Shown piece by piece: positions 1-12,400 of a stretch of DNA of 64,000 nt. Position numbers and translations under genes: made by a program. The notes beneath the pieces were generated by a model. It saw nothing but the letters and a program-made list of their open reading frames with translations. It was not told the DNA's origin and ran no database searches. Within the stretch, counting starts at the first letter, position 1. Every line of letters begins with the position of its first letter. This stretch comes from Paragorgia papillata (taxonomy: Eukaryota; Cnidaria; Anthozoa; Scleralcyonacea; Coralliidae), in contig JAWNZC010000348.1 of NCBI GenBank assembly GCA_035771165.1, positions 2,964,501-3,028,500 of the forward strand. Reading direction: 5' to 3'.

Positions 1-161
1 TCTAATGATCTCTGGTCAATGCAAATATGCTGGCTTCAAAATCAGCTCATCCGACACAATAGAAAACTCGACCAGTCCTATTTTTCAGATCAGCGTTGAA
101 TTTTCAGTCAGTAATCAGTTAATCCTACATGTTGTGTTAAAGGACATACAGCAGTAGCACG

Positions 162-224
162 TCGAGAATCTATCTCAGCACCATGCTAGCAACACTACAG
201 CGTGGTGCTAAGACAGATTCTCGA
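162..224. repeat. short foldback hairpin, 26-nt arms
   Basis: Arms 162-187 and 199-224 pair over 26 positions with three non-Watson–Crick pairs and an 11-nt loop. In a minus-strand transcript two of the three become G·U wobbles. The right arm overlaps the first candidate exon of the polycystin gene, and the hairpin encloses its 3' splice site. Confidence 0.7.
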
Positions 225-304
225 AGCAAAGCTGGATACTCTGTCATCATACTCACCTTTTCATCGTGCATGTCAACATGGCAAGTCTGGCCTCCAAATA
301 GTTG
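201..304 (+). CDS. PKD1-like candidate exon 1 (first in window)
   Basis: Acceptor ...ACTACAG, donor G|GTGAGT. It is open in the frame that joins the next exon in phase 1. The residues (VLRQILEAKLDTLSSYSPF...) show no recognisable domain. The acceptor lies inside a 26-bp-arm hairpin (162-224), so this could instead be part of an inverted repeat. Phase agreement alone is a one-in-three chance. Confidence 0.4.
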
Positions 305-3300
305 GTGAGTATTCTTTGAACATTATTGCATCATTCTCACTATATTGGGATAAATTTAACAAATTAGCTTTTTTTCTCTGGCCATGCAGAACAATTTGAG
401 ACATATTTTTTCTCATGGATTAGTTGCTCGGTCAGTTGGTCAAGAAAAGAATAAAAATAGAAAGTCAGTTCTTTTTATAACCATTTAAGAGAACTCAAAC
501 TGGCCAGACAATGTGTAAACTAACAGGGTGTTTTTGTTATGTTTGTTTTAATGATCTATGGTACATTGTCTGTTTTGGTTCAATTTAGTTTAATTATAAT
601 TAATGAAATACAGCATGTGTACTTACACTTGTTTATTGGCATTGAGAAAACATTGGACATTATAGAGGGGGGTACTCCCATATACCGGTATTGGCTATAC
701 AAGGACATGTAATTGTTACATTGTATTATGTACTCAGTTGTAATTCTTTTTATATATTGTTTGTGTTTCTTGGAACCCCGTTATTGGAGGTGTCTCTGTT
801 CAGTAATTCCTGACATACATTGCTAATACTAGCATATTGTTTACTGGCAAACTATGTAAATAAATAAATACATAAAAAATAGAAAAAACCATGGCGTTTT
901 AAGTGGCATGTCCTATATAGTATATAGACGAGTATGATAATCACTTAGTCAAAAGATCAAGAGAGAGCAACACATGCATACACAGAGCTAAATATATTAT
1001 TTAAAGATTGATAAAACAGTTACTAAAGTTTCACGTTCATAGGTGATCTTCAGACTAAGATTGCCTATTGCCTTAAGTGAAGTTAATATTTCTTTTTCAA
1101 GCCTACACAAACGAAGAAAGTTGCGCCATTTAATATTTTTCCTAATAATGATCAAATCGTCAAAACACATGGTAAGTCTGGTATTAAACTTATGCTTTTG
1201 TGAATAAATTCAGTTAAGGTGGCTCTCTACGGTAATCCCCGGGATCTGGCGTGTATGGGTAGTTAGTATAAACCAACTAGTTTATTATTTATTCAAAATT
1301 TATTCTCCGTTTGTTATTGTCATATTGTTAATTTGCATGATCAACTAAGAACGAGCACGTTTACCAGTGCCCAAAACACAAAAAGAAAATATTGGACGGT
1401 TGACGCGTCATGCAGCGAAAACCTTGAAATAGCTTCAAGAGATCACAGAATATTTTCTCACTAACAAGTGTTGAAGTAGCGAAATTTTGAATAAAATAAT
1501 TATTGGACGAGGCTGAGCACGATACGAAGAATTATCTAGACCGAAGTCAATGTTATCTGCCAAAGCCGAAGGCTGAGACAATTCTTTGTATCAAGCCGAA
1601 GGCTGAGACAATTCTTTGTATCAAGCCGAATCCAATAATTGTTTTATTGTACATTCAAAACAGTTGTACTAATATGCCAGCAGAATCTGGCTGTAAAAAG
1701 AGTTGTCTTCGTCAAGTCAACAGAGGAAAATCTTCTGCGAGCCATTTTGTTATTTTTTAATTTTCGCGCGCTTTGCAGTAGTGACGTCATCAACGTCCTA
1801 TAATTTACAGTATTCGACAGAAATGACGTCAGTGCTGTCCAATAATTTTCATTATTCGGTGGAAATGGACGTAACAGCTGCCGGACATTGAGAATTAACT
1901 AGAGTATGTTGACCAGTAAGAAATGAGAATGAACTTGAATGTATAATAACTATTATTTGATTTGGCTTTCGTATGATAAAACACCCATCTTGGTCTGCGC
2001 ATGAGTGCTTCATATACTTCATCCGCGATAATTGTTTATTGGCATGTTAGCGAAACTACCCAAAGCGGTAAACTTGCGTTTAAAATCATCAGGCAAGCAC
2101 ATTAATTTAAGCAATACAATGAATACCTACGTATTTTTAATATGTCATTTCTGATGAACTTGATGTAGGTGAAGACAACTTGTCCCCGTCTTTGGAGAGA
2201 TGTGCTGTAGCACTTAACGAGCTGCGTAATACGAAACGACGCAAATGGTCTGACAAGGTGGGAAAAACTACTTCTGTTTTCGTGTATTTGTCCAAAGCGA
2301 TTTCCGCAAGATATTTATTTACAAGGAATAGTTCTTTTGTTTCCTCACATCGGTTCAAAGTGAGTTGAAGACTAACTTCTTAACAACCGAGAGTGTGCTT
2401 AACCCGTGAAAGGGTTATGGCTTTCCGATACTTCTCCCCTTGACGAGTAAAGGTCTGGCCAAACGCTTTCAACATCGCATTCAACATCATTCAACATTGT
2501 TGAACGATATTGAATAATGTTGAAAGCACGAGTGGCCAAATGAATTCAACATCGTTCAACATTCATGAATGACAATTAATTGAACGCGGGCCACCACAAA
2601 AGCTGGAATCGACAATATGGCGCATGTTTCTGTTCAACAAAGTTGAATGAAATGTGGCCAAATGCGTTCAACACCTTTCAACATTTTGAGAACAATAGAA
2701 ATGTTGAACGCGCGTGTTGAACGAAAATTTGAACATGCTCAAATTTCGTTCAACATCATTCACAGGGGCGCAACTAGAAAATTTTGAGGGCAGGGGTTGA
2801 ACGCAAAAAAGGGCAAAGTCATTCAGTATTCTAAACAATTTGGGACTAGAAGCCAGTGGGGTGGGAAGCAGAGAAAATTTTTGAATTTTGGGTCTCTGAA
2901 ACGGCATTAACTGCATTTTGAGGACGCTTTTCTCGTATTTTCGGTTGCGGAAATTTTTATTTTGGTCTCGCATTATTAAAAATTTATCATAATTATATTC
3001 AGCCTAGCTGACGCCCGGGCCCACTACTAGAAGCCTCTGAGTCTCACCAGATTTGCGGAGAATTGTATTGCGTACTACAACAGACTAGTATTAGAGGTCT
3101 CACAAAAAGGGCAGGGGTTGCAACACCCCCCCCCCTAGTTGCGCGCCTGATTCAACACCATTCAACAACGTTTAACATCATTCAACAGGGGTGGCCAAAC
3201 GCTTTCAACATGTTGAATGAATGAAATGTTGAAAGCGTTTGGCCAGGCCTTAAAATTGTCTGGCGTTAGAGTAAAAAGATAAAGTTGTTCGACAACAAGA

Positions 3301-4266
3301 ATGCGAATGAAAAGGTTACTCAACAGTGTTTTTAATCCTTTCACGCATGACTTTTTCCGAGACTTCTCCCCTTGGCGAGTAAAATCATCTGGCGTTAGAC
3401 AGTAAAAAGATAAAGTTGTTCAAGTTATTTAATGACCCCACGGAACGTTTTTGTTTTTCTATACGCGAGATTTGAACTTATTGAGAGTCAACTGCATGTT
3501 TGTTAGTTTTGGAGTATGATTTTTTTTATTGATATTTTTAGGTCGTCGAAGCTGCTGGATGTATTTTAGAAGATATTTTTGAGGAACTTGATTACCCAAT
3601 TTCAGCAAGAAATGAAGACTTACGAGATATAGGTTAGTTAAAAGTGTTTTTATATATATATTACAAAACAAATACGCCATACTTGTCGTGACGTTTTATT
3701 TTCGCAACTAGTATCCTTCCCTTTATTCGGTAACGTTTTATTTTCACTGATTTTCGCAACTATAGTATACTTCTCTTTATTCAGTAACGTTTTGTTTACA
3801 CTGACTTTCGCATTTAGTATACTTTAATAATTCCCTCTCTTTGGTAACGCTTTGTTTTTACTAGTTTTCTCAACGTTTCTCCACTTCCCTCGTTGTCGTC
3901 TTGTTTTCATTGATTTTCGCAATATATATATATATATATATATATATACTATAAGTGGGCTTACCTCAAATGTTGATTGTCGCTACTGTCAGTTTCACGC
4001 TGGGCGATCTTCAGCCGCCTGAAGATCGCCCAGCGTGAAACTGACAGTAGCGACAATCAACATTTGAGGTAAGCCCACTTATAGTATATTCGCTCTATCT
4101 TTACGGTACTGAGCACTTTTCGATATTTCGCGAACAACACTTTGTTTGTTTGTTTGTTTGTTTGTTTGTTTGTTTGTTTGTTTGTTTGTTTGTTTGTTTG
4201 TTTGTTTGTTTGTTTGTTTGTTTGTTTGTTTGTTTGTTTGTTTGTTTGTTTGTTTGTTTGTTTGTT

Positions 4267-4345
<79 letters not shown>

Positions 4346-4638
4346 TGGAAGAAAAACTACTTATTCTGAAAGCTATAACAAGGCGAACTTGCTCAACAAA
4401 CGATCGGAGCTAATTTCAAAATGCCGGCATGAAAATAAATTTTATGCTAGGAACAGAGATGTACATCCGGGAACAATCTCTCGAACTCATCCCACGCAAT
4501 TTTGCGCGTGCGGTGATGTCACGTATGCTGCGATCTCGCGCGTGCCACGCAATATAAACAGAAGCTAAAGTGAAACTTTTTCAGTTGCCTGGTGATCGCT
4601 TAACGCGTGACACTCGGAGTAGCAACGTTCATTTAAAA

Positions 4639-4700
<62 letters not shown>

Positions 4701-5406
4701 CAATCTACAGACACGGTGTTTCGCTGTACAACAGCTCATCAGTGTAGCTTGGAACAATCTGAATGAACTTCATCAATTACTTATACACATGCGATCGTCG
4801 GTGACAACCGCATGTGGGACAGCATCGGTGAAATACATTCAGATAGCGTGAAGTGCGCATGGGCCCAGAGTGCTCAAACTTCCACAAGGGTAGTGAGCGT
4901 TGCATTATCGCTAATAGGTACCCACGGCAACTTCACAGAGTGCTCAACAACACCGAAGTAAAGGAGCGTACATAGTTCAATCTACAGACACGGTGTTTCG
5001 CTGTACAACAGCTCATCAGTGTAGCTTGGAACAATCTGAATGAACTTCATCAATTACTTATACACATGCGATCGTCGGTGACAACCGCATGTGGGACAGC
5101 ATCGGTGAAATACATTCAGATAGCGTATATATATATATATACAATACCCTGGTTGCTATGCGTGTTTTCATTGGTTGTTGGCCATGATCTATTAGAGGAC
5201 AGACACATGGTCACGTCAGATCACGTCAGCTGACTTGCTTTTTTCCTTTTTTGTTCTTACCACGTTGTGACGTCATCTGTGCATCTATAACTGAACAGAC
5301 AACGGCAAAAAGGAATCTATTTGTTAAATATATATATATAAATTTTCAAGAGGAACTTTATTTAATCTTCAATTCAATTCACAACGTTTCGGGGTCTAGC
5401 CCCTTC

Positions 5407-5449
<43 letters not shown>

Positions 5450-8400
5450 TATAAGTGAGTTTGGGAAAATACAAAGTATGAAGTATAGTTTTACCTTAAA
5501 GTCTTCGCTACCAGAGGTTTCACCCTAAACGGGATCAGAGGTTTCACCCGTTTAGGGTGAAACCTCTGGTAGCGAAGACTTTAAGGTAAAACTATACTTC
5601 ATACTTTGTATATATATATATATATATACAATATCAATTTTGGGGCGGGGGTATTACCGCGTTTTTGTCCATTGTATAACTTTGTTACTGAGCGTTCAAA
5701 AAACTTCTATTTCCTTTTTCTCTTGCAGACACTACAATAGATAGCAACAGCATTGTGTCAAATCTCGGCGTAGTTCCCGATCCTCTTACATATGACAGCA
5801 TGTTTAATCCTGAAATAACGAGTCAAGGCTCTGGTTCATACATGCATTTTCGAAACTCGGAAAAGTTTCGCTTTCCAGCATGTTACAGAGTTTTGATTTG
5901 GATTGGTTCCATAGCAACGTCGGTGGTCGCTGCTTATTTAGCCGTAAAATTAACGAACAGGTATGTGTTAATTCTGGCATCTAGGGTTAGTCAGAGTAAA
6001 ATACTAAAATGGAATTCAGGGTTGAGAAGGGTTAAAGTGTTCTGAGTTAATCTGAAAAGTATATTACTAATATTAACATCTTAGATTCAGAGTTTCATCG
6101 GATGGCCTGAGCTTGTATATCCGATCATATAGTTCCTAGAATTAAATTGTCTGGAAAAGCTGCCGAAGTCTTTGCTAATTCTACGTTTTGGTTAACGTTT
6201 GTGCACTTTCACGCTTGCTGAACACATTGTATTCTTGGTATAATGAAGCAATCAGCAAATAGCATGTAGCCTTGCTGTATAAATATTAATGAACGTAAAA
6301 CAAAAGATTTGTGCACTTTTAGACCCCCTCAACATAAATTACAGCACATTGCCAGCCGCTTTTAATTCTAGACAATTTAATTCTAGGGACGATATATAAC
6401 ATGTAGGGCGACTTAGGGGCTGTACATATGAGGCGGGCTAGCCCGGTTACCAGGCTGCATGGTTTTATGTCACGAAAATCTTATTACAACTATTTGAGAA
6501 ATTCAGAATGATATAAGCAAAGCAGAATTGGCTTCGCTTTTCTGTAAAATATAGCACACAAAGTATTCTAATTCTTTATTACAGTCATAAAAAGATTTTC
6601 GTGACTTAAAATCAACCCGGTAACTAGCCCGCCTCGTATGAACGGTCTCTTACATTGTAAGTAATACAAGTATAAGTATTATTATATGGCTGGGCTTGTT
6701 TTCGGGTCATTACGCCAAACGGCGCACGCTGATTGGTTGCTGAGAGGTTCGGAAAAAGCCGTAATGCCGTAGGGCATTACGTCCTTTTTAATGACCTACA
6801 AGTTTTGGCGGGAAAATTACTGAGTTGATTTGAATGAAAATAAAAGCGAATTAGATATATTCGTTGGAAAATTTTGAACAATAATACGTCCTGAAACATC
6901 AGTGTTTCTTTTTATAAAAACTTCTTATTTAAAAGCGCGAAAAATAAAAGCCTATTAAACAGGTGTAAACATGAAGCAAAACGAACAAGCTCAAAAGTAA
7001 GAACTAAAGTGAACAGCGACACCTGATCAAGACAAACGTAGAACTAAAAACAGATAAAAAAAACGAAACCAAAAGCCATATAATAAAAGGCTTATTAACC
7101 TCGTTTTCTCGGTCTGTACGGGGAAGTATTTGCTCTCGCTCGGTCTGTACGAAAACCTCAGGCAAATACTTTCCCGTACAAACCTCGAACCCGGTTAATA
7201 AGCTTTTAATAATGCAAGTATTATGCTATGATCAAGTATATACTTGCCACATTTCAGCGTCTATATAGTTATTTTTTATCATTCTTTGACCAGTAACTTG
7301 ATTTAGTACATCGTGTTTGTATTTAGATTCGATATGTCGACACTGACCTGCTATGTACAAAGTGTGTTGTGGTCTTTTCTCTTTTCATTTTGCGTATTTC
7401 AACCTTTTCAAGTAAGTTATGTAAATACATTGCACAGCACGTATAGCGCTAATGTGGTAGTTTCAGGATGCACATACTAGTTGTACTAGTAACACATATA
7501 CCAGTACTTAATCAACTTGAAGTGTTAAACATTGAAATATTGCGTTTTTACTAGCAAGATAAATTATCCGATAAATTAGAATCTCAAAGAAAACCTGGGG
7601 GGAGGGTCCTTGAATACTCTATTGCTTTTTCCTGCCATTCAGGCACTGTGTTGTTCTTTACTTAGGCACTTGTCGTTACAGTCGTTGGTGTACTGCACGA
7701 GTATTTCGTTTTTCATGTGTCTGCTATTGACGACCCTATAACTGAAAGTGGAGGAATGCCAGTGGTGATAAGTGACTATATGCATACCAGCAGCACGGAG
7801 CGAAATTTTGAAAACGTAAGTTCTAGCTTCAAACCAAATAGCTGAAATTATTTTTTTCAACAAGCGGTCCGGAGAGTACGGACGTCGCAGTCTTAAGGCT
7901 AGTTTCCACTCAGGAAAATTGTCCGCAGGATAGGAACGGACAGGAAAGTTTCTTTTGTGTTAAAGTCATTAGTTCCGACCGAGAGCTCACAAGACAAAGA
8001 AAACTTTCCTGTCCGTTCCGGTCCTGAGGAAGATTTTCCTGAGTGGAAACTAGCCTTAAAACCACCCAACTGACCCAAAAGAAGCTAAAAACTGCAGAAA
8101 ATGTTAAATTTTAGACAAACAAAGAAAAAATAAATACACTATTTACTAAACATAGTCGGTCTGTACTTGACTGCGCGGACCTCGATCGGCTTGGTCCATA
8201 TAGTCAAGACTTTGGGCAACATTTTCCCAGTAGCTACGGACCTCTGTACGAGTAGACCAGTATGGTAAATAACATATATATCTTTTATACTAAAAGAAGA
8301 AACTTACACAATCGAATGTTTGAGTAAAATTGATTATGATTTCTGCATATTTCAATTATGTCGATTTAGGCTATGTATAAAAAGTCATTGTATCTGAAAT

Positions 8401-9373
8401 ACCTACAACCAGTTTCGAAAAAGAAATTATCAAGAGCAAGGTTTAAGCTAAAGCAACGGAACCAAGAATTTGAGACTATTAGGTAAGTGATGTGGTCGGA
8501 CCTCTTTGGGTAATTTGAGGCTAAAAGACAAAGCGGATGCTTCAAATTCCGAAACATTTGTATTTATTACTCATCAACTTGTGTCTATAGTGTCCAAGAT
8601 ACCGTGACTTTCTGTTTGAAAATAGACATGCATATATTGAGAGTATATATTTATATCATTGACGGAAGCAGTATCATTTGAAAACAGGAAATCATATTAT
8701 TTTGTACATGAGTGAGTACAATTGTTTCAGAACCTGCGACATCCAGTTAGTCGAAAAGTGAGTTTCGTTTAAATAAAAGCTTCTTGTGTGTAATGTTTAG
8801 ATATGTTAATAAACGATATCTGATATCGTAATAACGTTATCATTTTCGTATTTTATGCTTTTGAACAAAGGCACAAGTTTTCTCTGTGGCGGCGTTTCCT
8901 TTTCAATTTTGATGTTATATCTTGAGAGGCAAGGAAATTCTGCTGTCGATAAAACTTGAGCCTTCGTACACATTCAAAATGGCGGCGTTCAAAAGCATAT
9001 GTTAACAATACGGGAAAGGCTACATTGCACTCAGTTGGCGTTGTAACATCAAAAAACTGTTTCAAATCCTTTAACTGATTAAAACTGATTTAAGATTACG
9101 ATTAGAGTAGGGGTTACGTTTAGAGTTATATTTAGGGTTAGGGTTTGATCTTGGATTAGTAACAATAAAACGACTAAGGTGGCGATTACATGGACCGGGC
9201 TGGCCCGGTTAACCGGGCTGAGTTTATGAAACGATTACATGGAGCGGGCTAGCCCCGTAAGCTGGGATGATTTCAGGCCGAAATTCGCAATTATCAAGTA
9301 AATAAGGGCAAAGCTACGTTAGTTTTTGATCAGTTTTATATATATATATATACATATAATTAGTTTTACTTCA

Positions 9374-9416
<43 letters not shown>

Positions 9417-12400
9417 CTAAAATTCATTAATAATTCATGAGGAAAACACAAAGAAAAATCATGAGCGTATCGGATCTATATATGTGATATAGACTCGCTC
9501 TAAGTTTCTCGCTGGTTTTTAACGGCTGAGATAAGCTTAATTTTCAAAATTACTACGCCAATGAACGTATGAAGTGATTCTTTTTAGAAGCCATTTAAAA
9601 ACCTTGTAGTACGGGCTTTATCGGCTCTAAAACACTCGGCTATCGCCTCGTGTTTTATATCCGATAAAGCCCTCCTGCGCGGTTTATAAATAGTACATAT
9701 ATATATACATATAATTAGTCTATTATTTATTTTGTAAGCCCATCCTTAATAAAAAGATTGTTATAATCCACGAAATCGTCTTCCCGAAGACTAATTAATT
9801 TATTAAATCTTCGCTATGATCACGAAACACACAAACAACGTTTTGATGTTCTATTTCAGTTCCTTTGAGCACTTTATTCACACAGTCAAGCAAACGAACG
9901 CGTATCGAAGCGAGTTCAACAGTTTTTCAGCCCGGTTTGCCGGGATGAAAACGATTACATGGACATTTTCATCCCGGTTAACCGGGCTAAGCCCGGTCCA
10001 TGTAATCGCCCCCTAAGTTCCTAAACTATAACACCACAATATCAAATTGAGTGCAAATTAATCTCACTCATATTAATAAAACAATGAAAACGTTATTTCT
10101 CAATACAAGAAGAGATATCGTAAAACTATTAACATATCTGAACATATACTATAAAGTAACTTTTTATTGGACTTGTCGTGTAACAAAATTATTTGAAGAT
10201 TTTCAACTTAGATAAATTATTAAAGTTAATATGTTGATTTATAATTAAATTAAATGATAAATCTATAATAAGGTATCTATAATATATTTATAATTGTTTT
10301 CTCAGAAGTTGTTAAAGTATTTCTTTCTGCTTTTGTTATAATTTTGTTATATTTATTTAACCCTTTCTTTGTAACACTTTATTGATAAAAAATAATTACA
10401 AAAGAGAAAGTATACCCCTGTGGTTAGCTGAAGCTATTCTAGGCAGGGGACACACAAAAATATTTATAACAAATAACTAAAAGATGATATATACACGGGT
10501 GGCGTGTGTTATTAGGGCGCTGCCTCTCACCAAAAGTTAAGCCCGGTTAGACGGGGTTAGTACTTGGATGGGTGACCGTCTGGGAATAGCCCCGTTCTCG
10601 GGGTGGGGACTCATGTGAGTAGAGTTTAGTTGGTCTCTCCTGTGCTTCGAGGGTTTTTCGCTGGGTTCTTCGGTTTTCCTCCCTCCGTAAAATCAACACC
10701 TATAGGTCTTAGCTGTAAATGGAGGACCCCACCATCTCTGCAGAAAAACTTATCCTCCTTAAATAAAGAATAATAATAAAAAATGTGTTATTAAGTAATG
10801 TATTAACCGAAAGTTATTGTATTAATAAAGGTGATAAAGTAAATACATGTATATGTAGATAACTATAAGGTACATAAGTTTATAGATCAGCTGCGAATTA
10901 ATAAATGTAAAAATCAGGATGAAGAAGAAACCATCTGAATGATTTTCTCTAAGTCAATATAACTATTTTGAGACTGTATTAAATATATCTAAAAGTCCAT
11001 ATTTTAACTTTTTCTTAAATAAGCTTTTAATTAATGAACGTAAGGAAATTGGTATACCATTCTATAGACGTGCACCAACTCGTGAAAAGGAAGAAAGAAC
11101 CCGCGTCGATAGGTTTTCCCTGCGACGAGTAAAATCGTCTGGCGTTAGCTAGAGTAAAATACATAAGCCTTGAGAGTTGGATGCTGCCTAGAGTTAAGAG
11201 TTAATATTGTTATTGTGATAAAAGCAAATATTTTTGTCGATGTCTAGTTATTCACTCATTCTTACCTCCTTTTTTTAAAGGGATTTATTGATGTATTCTT
11301 TCTTATTGATCTTGTTGTTTCTCATGACGTCAATGCCGAACCACCAATCGGTTTTCCTGTACAACCAAGGATTGAATCATGTTTTTACTGGGTAGAGTTG
11401 ATTTATGCGAGCAAATATACCGTAGAGTTTCCAAAGTAGCGGGCCCCCGAAAATAATGGCAAATTTTCGAGACCTCTAATAATTTCCAAAAGTAGCGGCA
11501 CCCCCGAAAGTAACGGCTACCCAAAAGTCACGCGTTACATTTAACCGATATAACTTTTTATGTGAACAGATACCCACAAGCAGTTATGCACTGACATGAT
11601 TTCTATAGACACGTGCATGGATGCATGCATGTAACGCGTGCACAAAAGAAAGTAACGACTCAATGGTTAACACTTTTATTACAAACATGGTGCAAACTTT
11701 CCAAGATACTATCTAAATTCATGGAACTAACGTGCGGTATAAGAACTTAAGAAAGTTAAAAGTAACTTCTCAATCAAATGTTGTCTTTTGTCTAGCTGTC
11801 TTACTAAGACTTTTTTACCATTCGAAAATAACGGTCCCGGAAAGTAGCGGGCCCTAATGGCGCTAATCCCGAAAGTAACGGGGGGGGCTACTTTGGGAAC
11901 TCTACGGTACTTGACTTTTCTTGATTTGCGATACGCAAGATTCGGAGTGTTTTATCTTAAGAGTTTTAAGAGGAGAATTTTTTCTATGTCACGTATTTTC
12001 GGTTAAAGTGCCTATATGAAACGAAAATTAAGTTTGTCTTATTTGAAAGAATACTTAAAATGGTAGAGTAACATATTTTGCAGTTTTTCGTTTCCTTGCT
12101 TCGTTGTTGAGATATTTTAGTTTGTTTGATATGCAAATTAAATATTTTGACGTCACACGTGCATAAGGAGTTATCGAAAAAGCTATATATCTTTGCTATT
12201 ATCAAATATAATAATCACTTGAAGATCTACATGTTTAGTCTTGTGGGCGAAACACATCCACATGCTCCATCCAAACTAATTTGGTTTGATAATAGAAAAC
12301 ATATCTAACCTTCTCCGATAGCTAGTCTTCAAACAACAATTTATTTTTGGCGTGCCACTCAAAATTTCTTTATTTTCGCATTATTGTGTAGCTCACTCAG

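Larger units (their letters stand above)
4695..5126 (-). mobile_element. retrozyme-like element: two hammerhead-bearing direct repeats
   Basis: Direct repeats 4695-4849 and 4972-5126 are identical over at least 154 bp and offset by 277 bp, with a 122-bp single-copy part between them. Each contains a hammerhead ribozyme on the minus strand. The element is flanked by (TA)n on both sides and has no coding frame. This matches the layout of non-autonomous retrozymes and of hammerhead-bearing terminal repeats of Penelope-like elements. Self-cleavage at both sites would release a 277-nt RNA (minus strand, 4986 down to 4710). It lies antisense in the intron between polycystin exons 3 and 4. Confidence 0.85.

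Noticed and set aside
4142..4568. Three overlapping frames of (VCLF)n(YI)n residues
   Set aside because: They translate the (TTTG)n and (TA)n microsatellites in all three frames; no gene.
9111..9150. TTAGGGTTAGGGTTT resembling telomere
   Set aside because: Only two adjacent units amid degenerate sequence at the edge of a MITE; too little for an interstitial telomere call.
10528..10600. A functional 5S rRNA gene
   Set aside because: Only the 3' half of 5S is recognisable, followed by a SINE body and A-rich tail shared with other copies.
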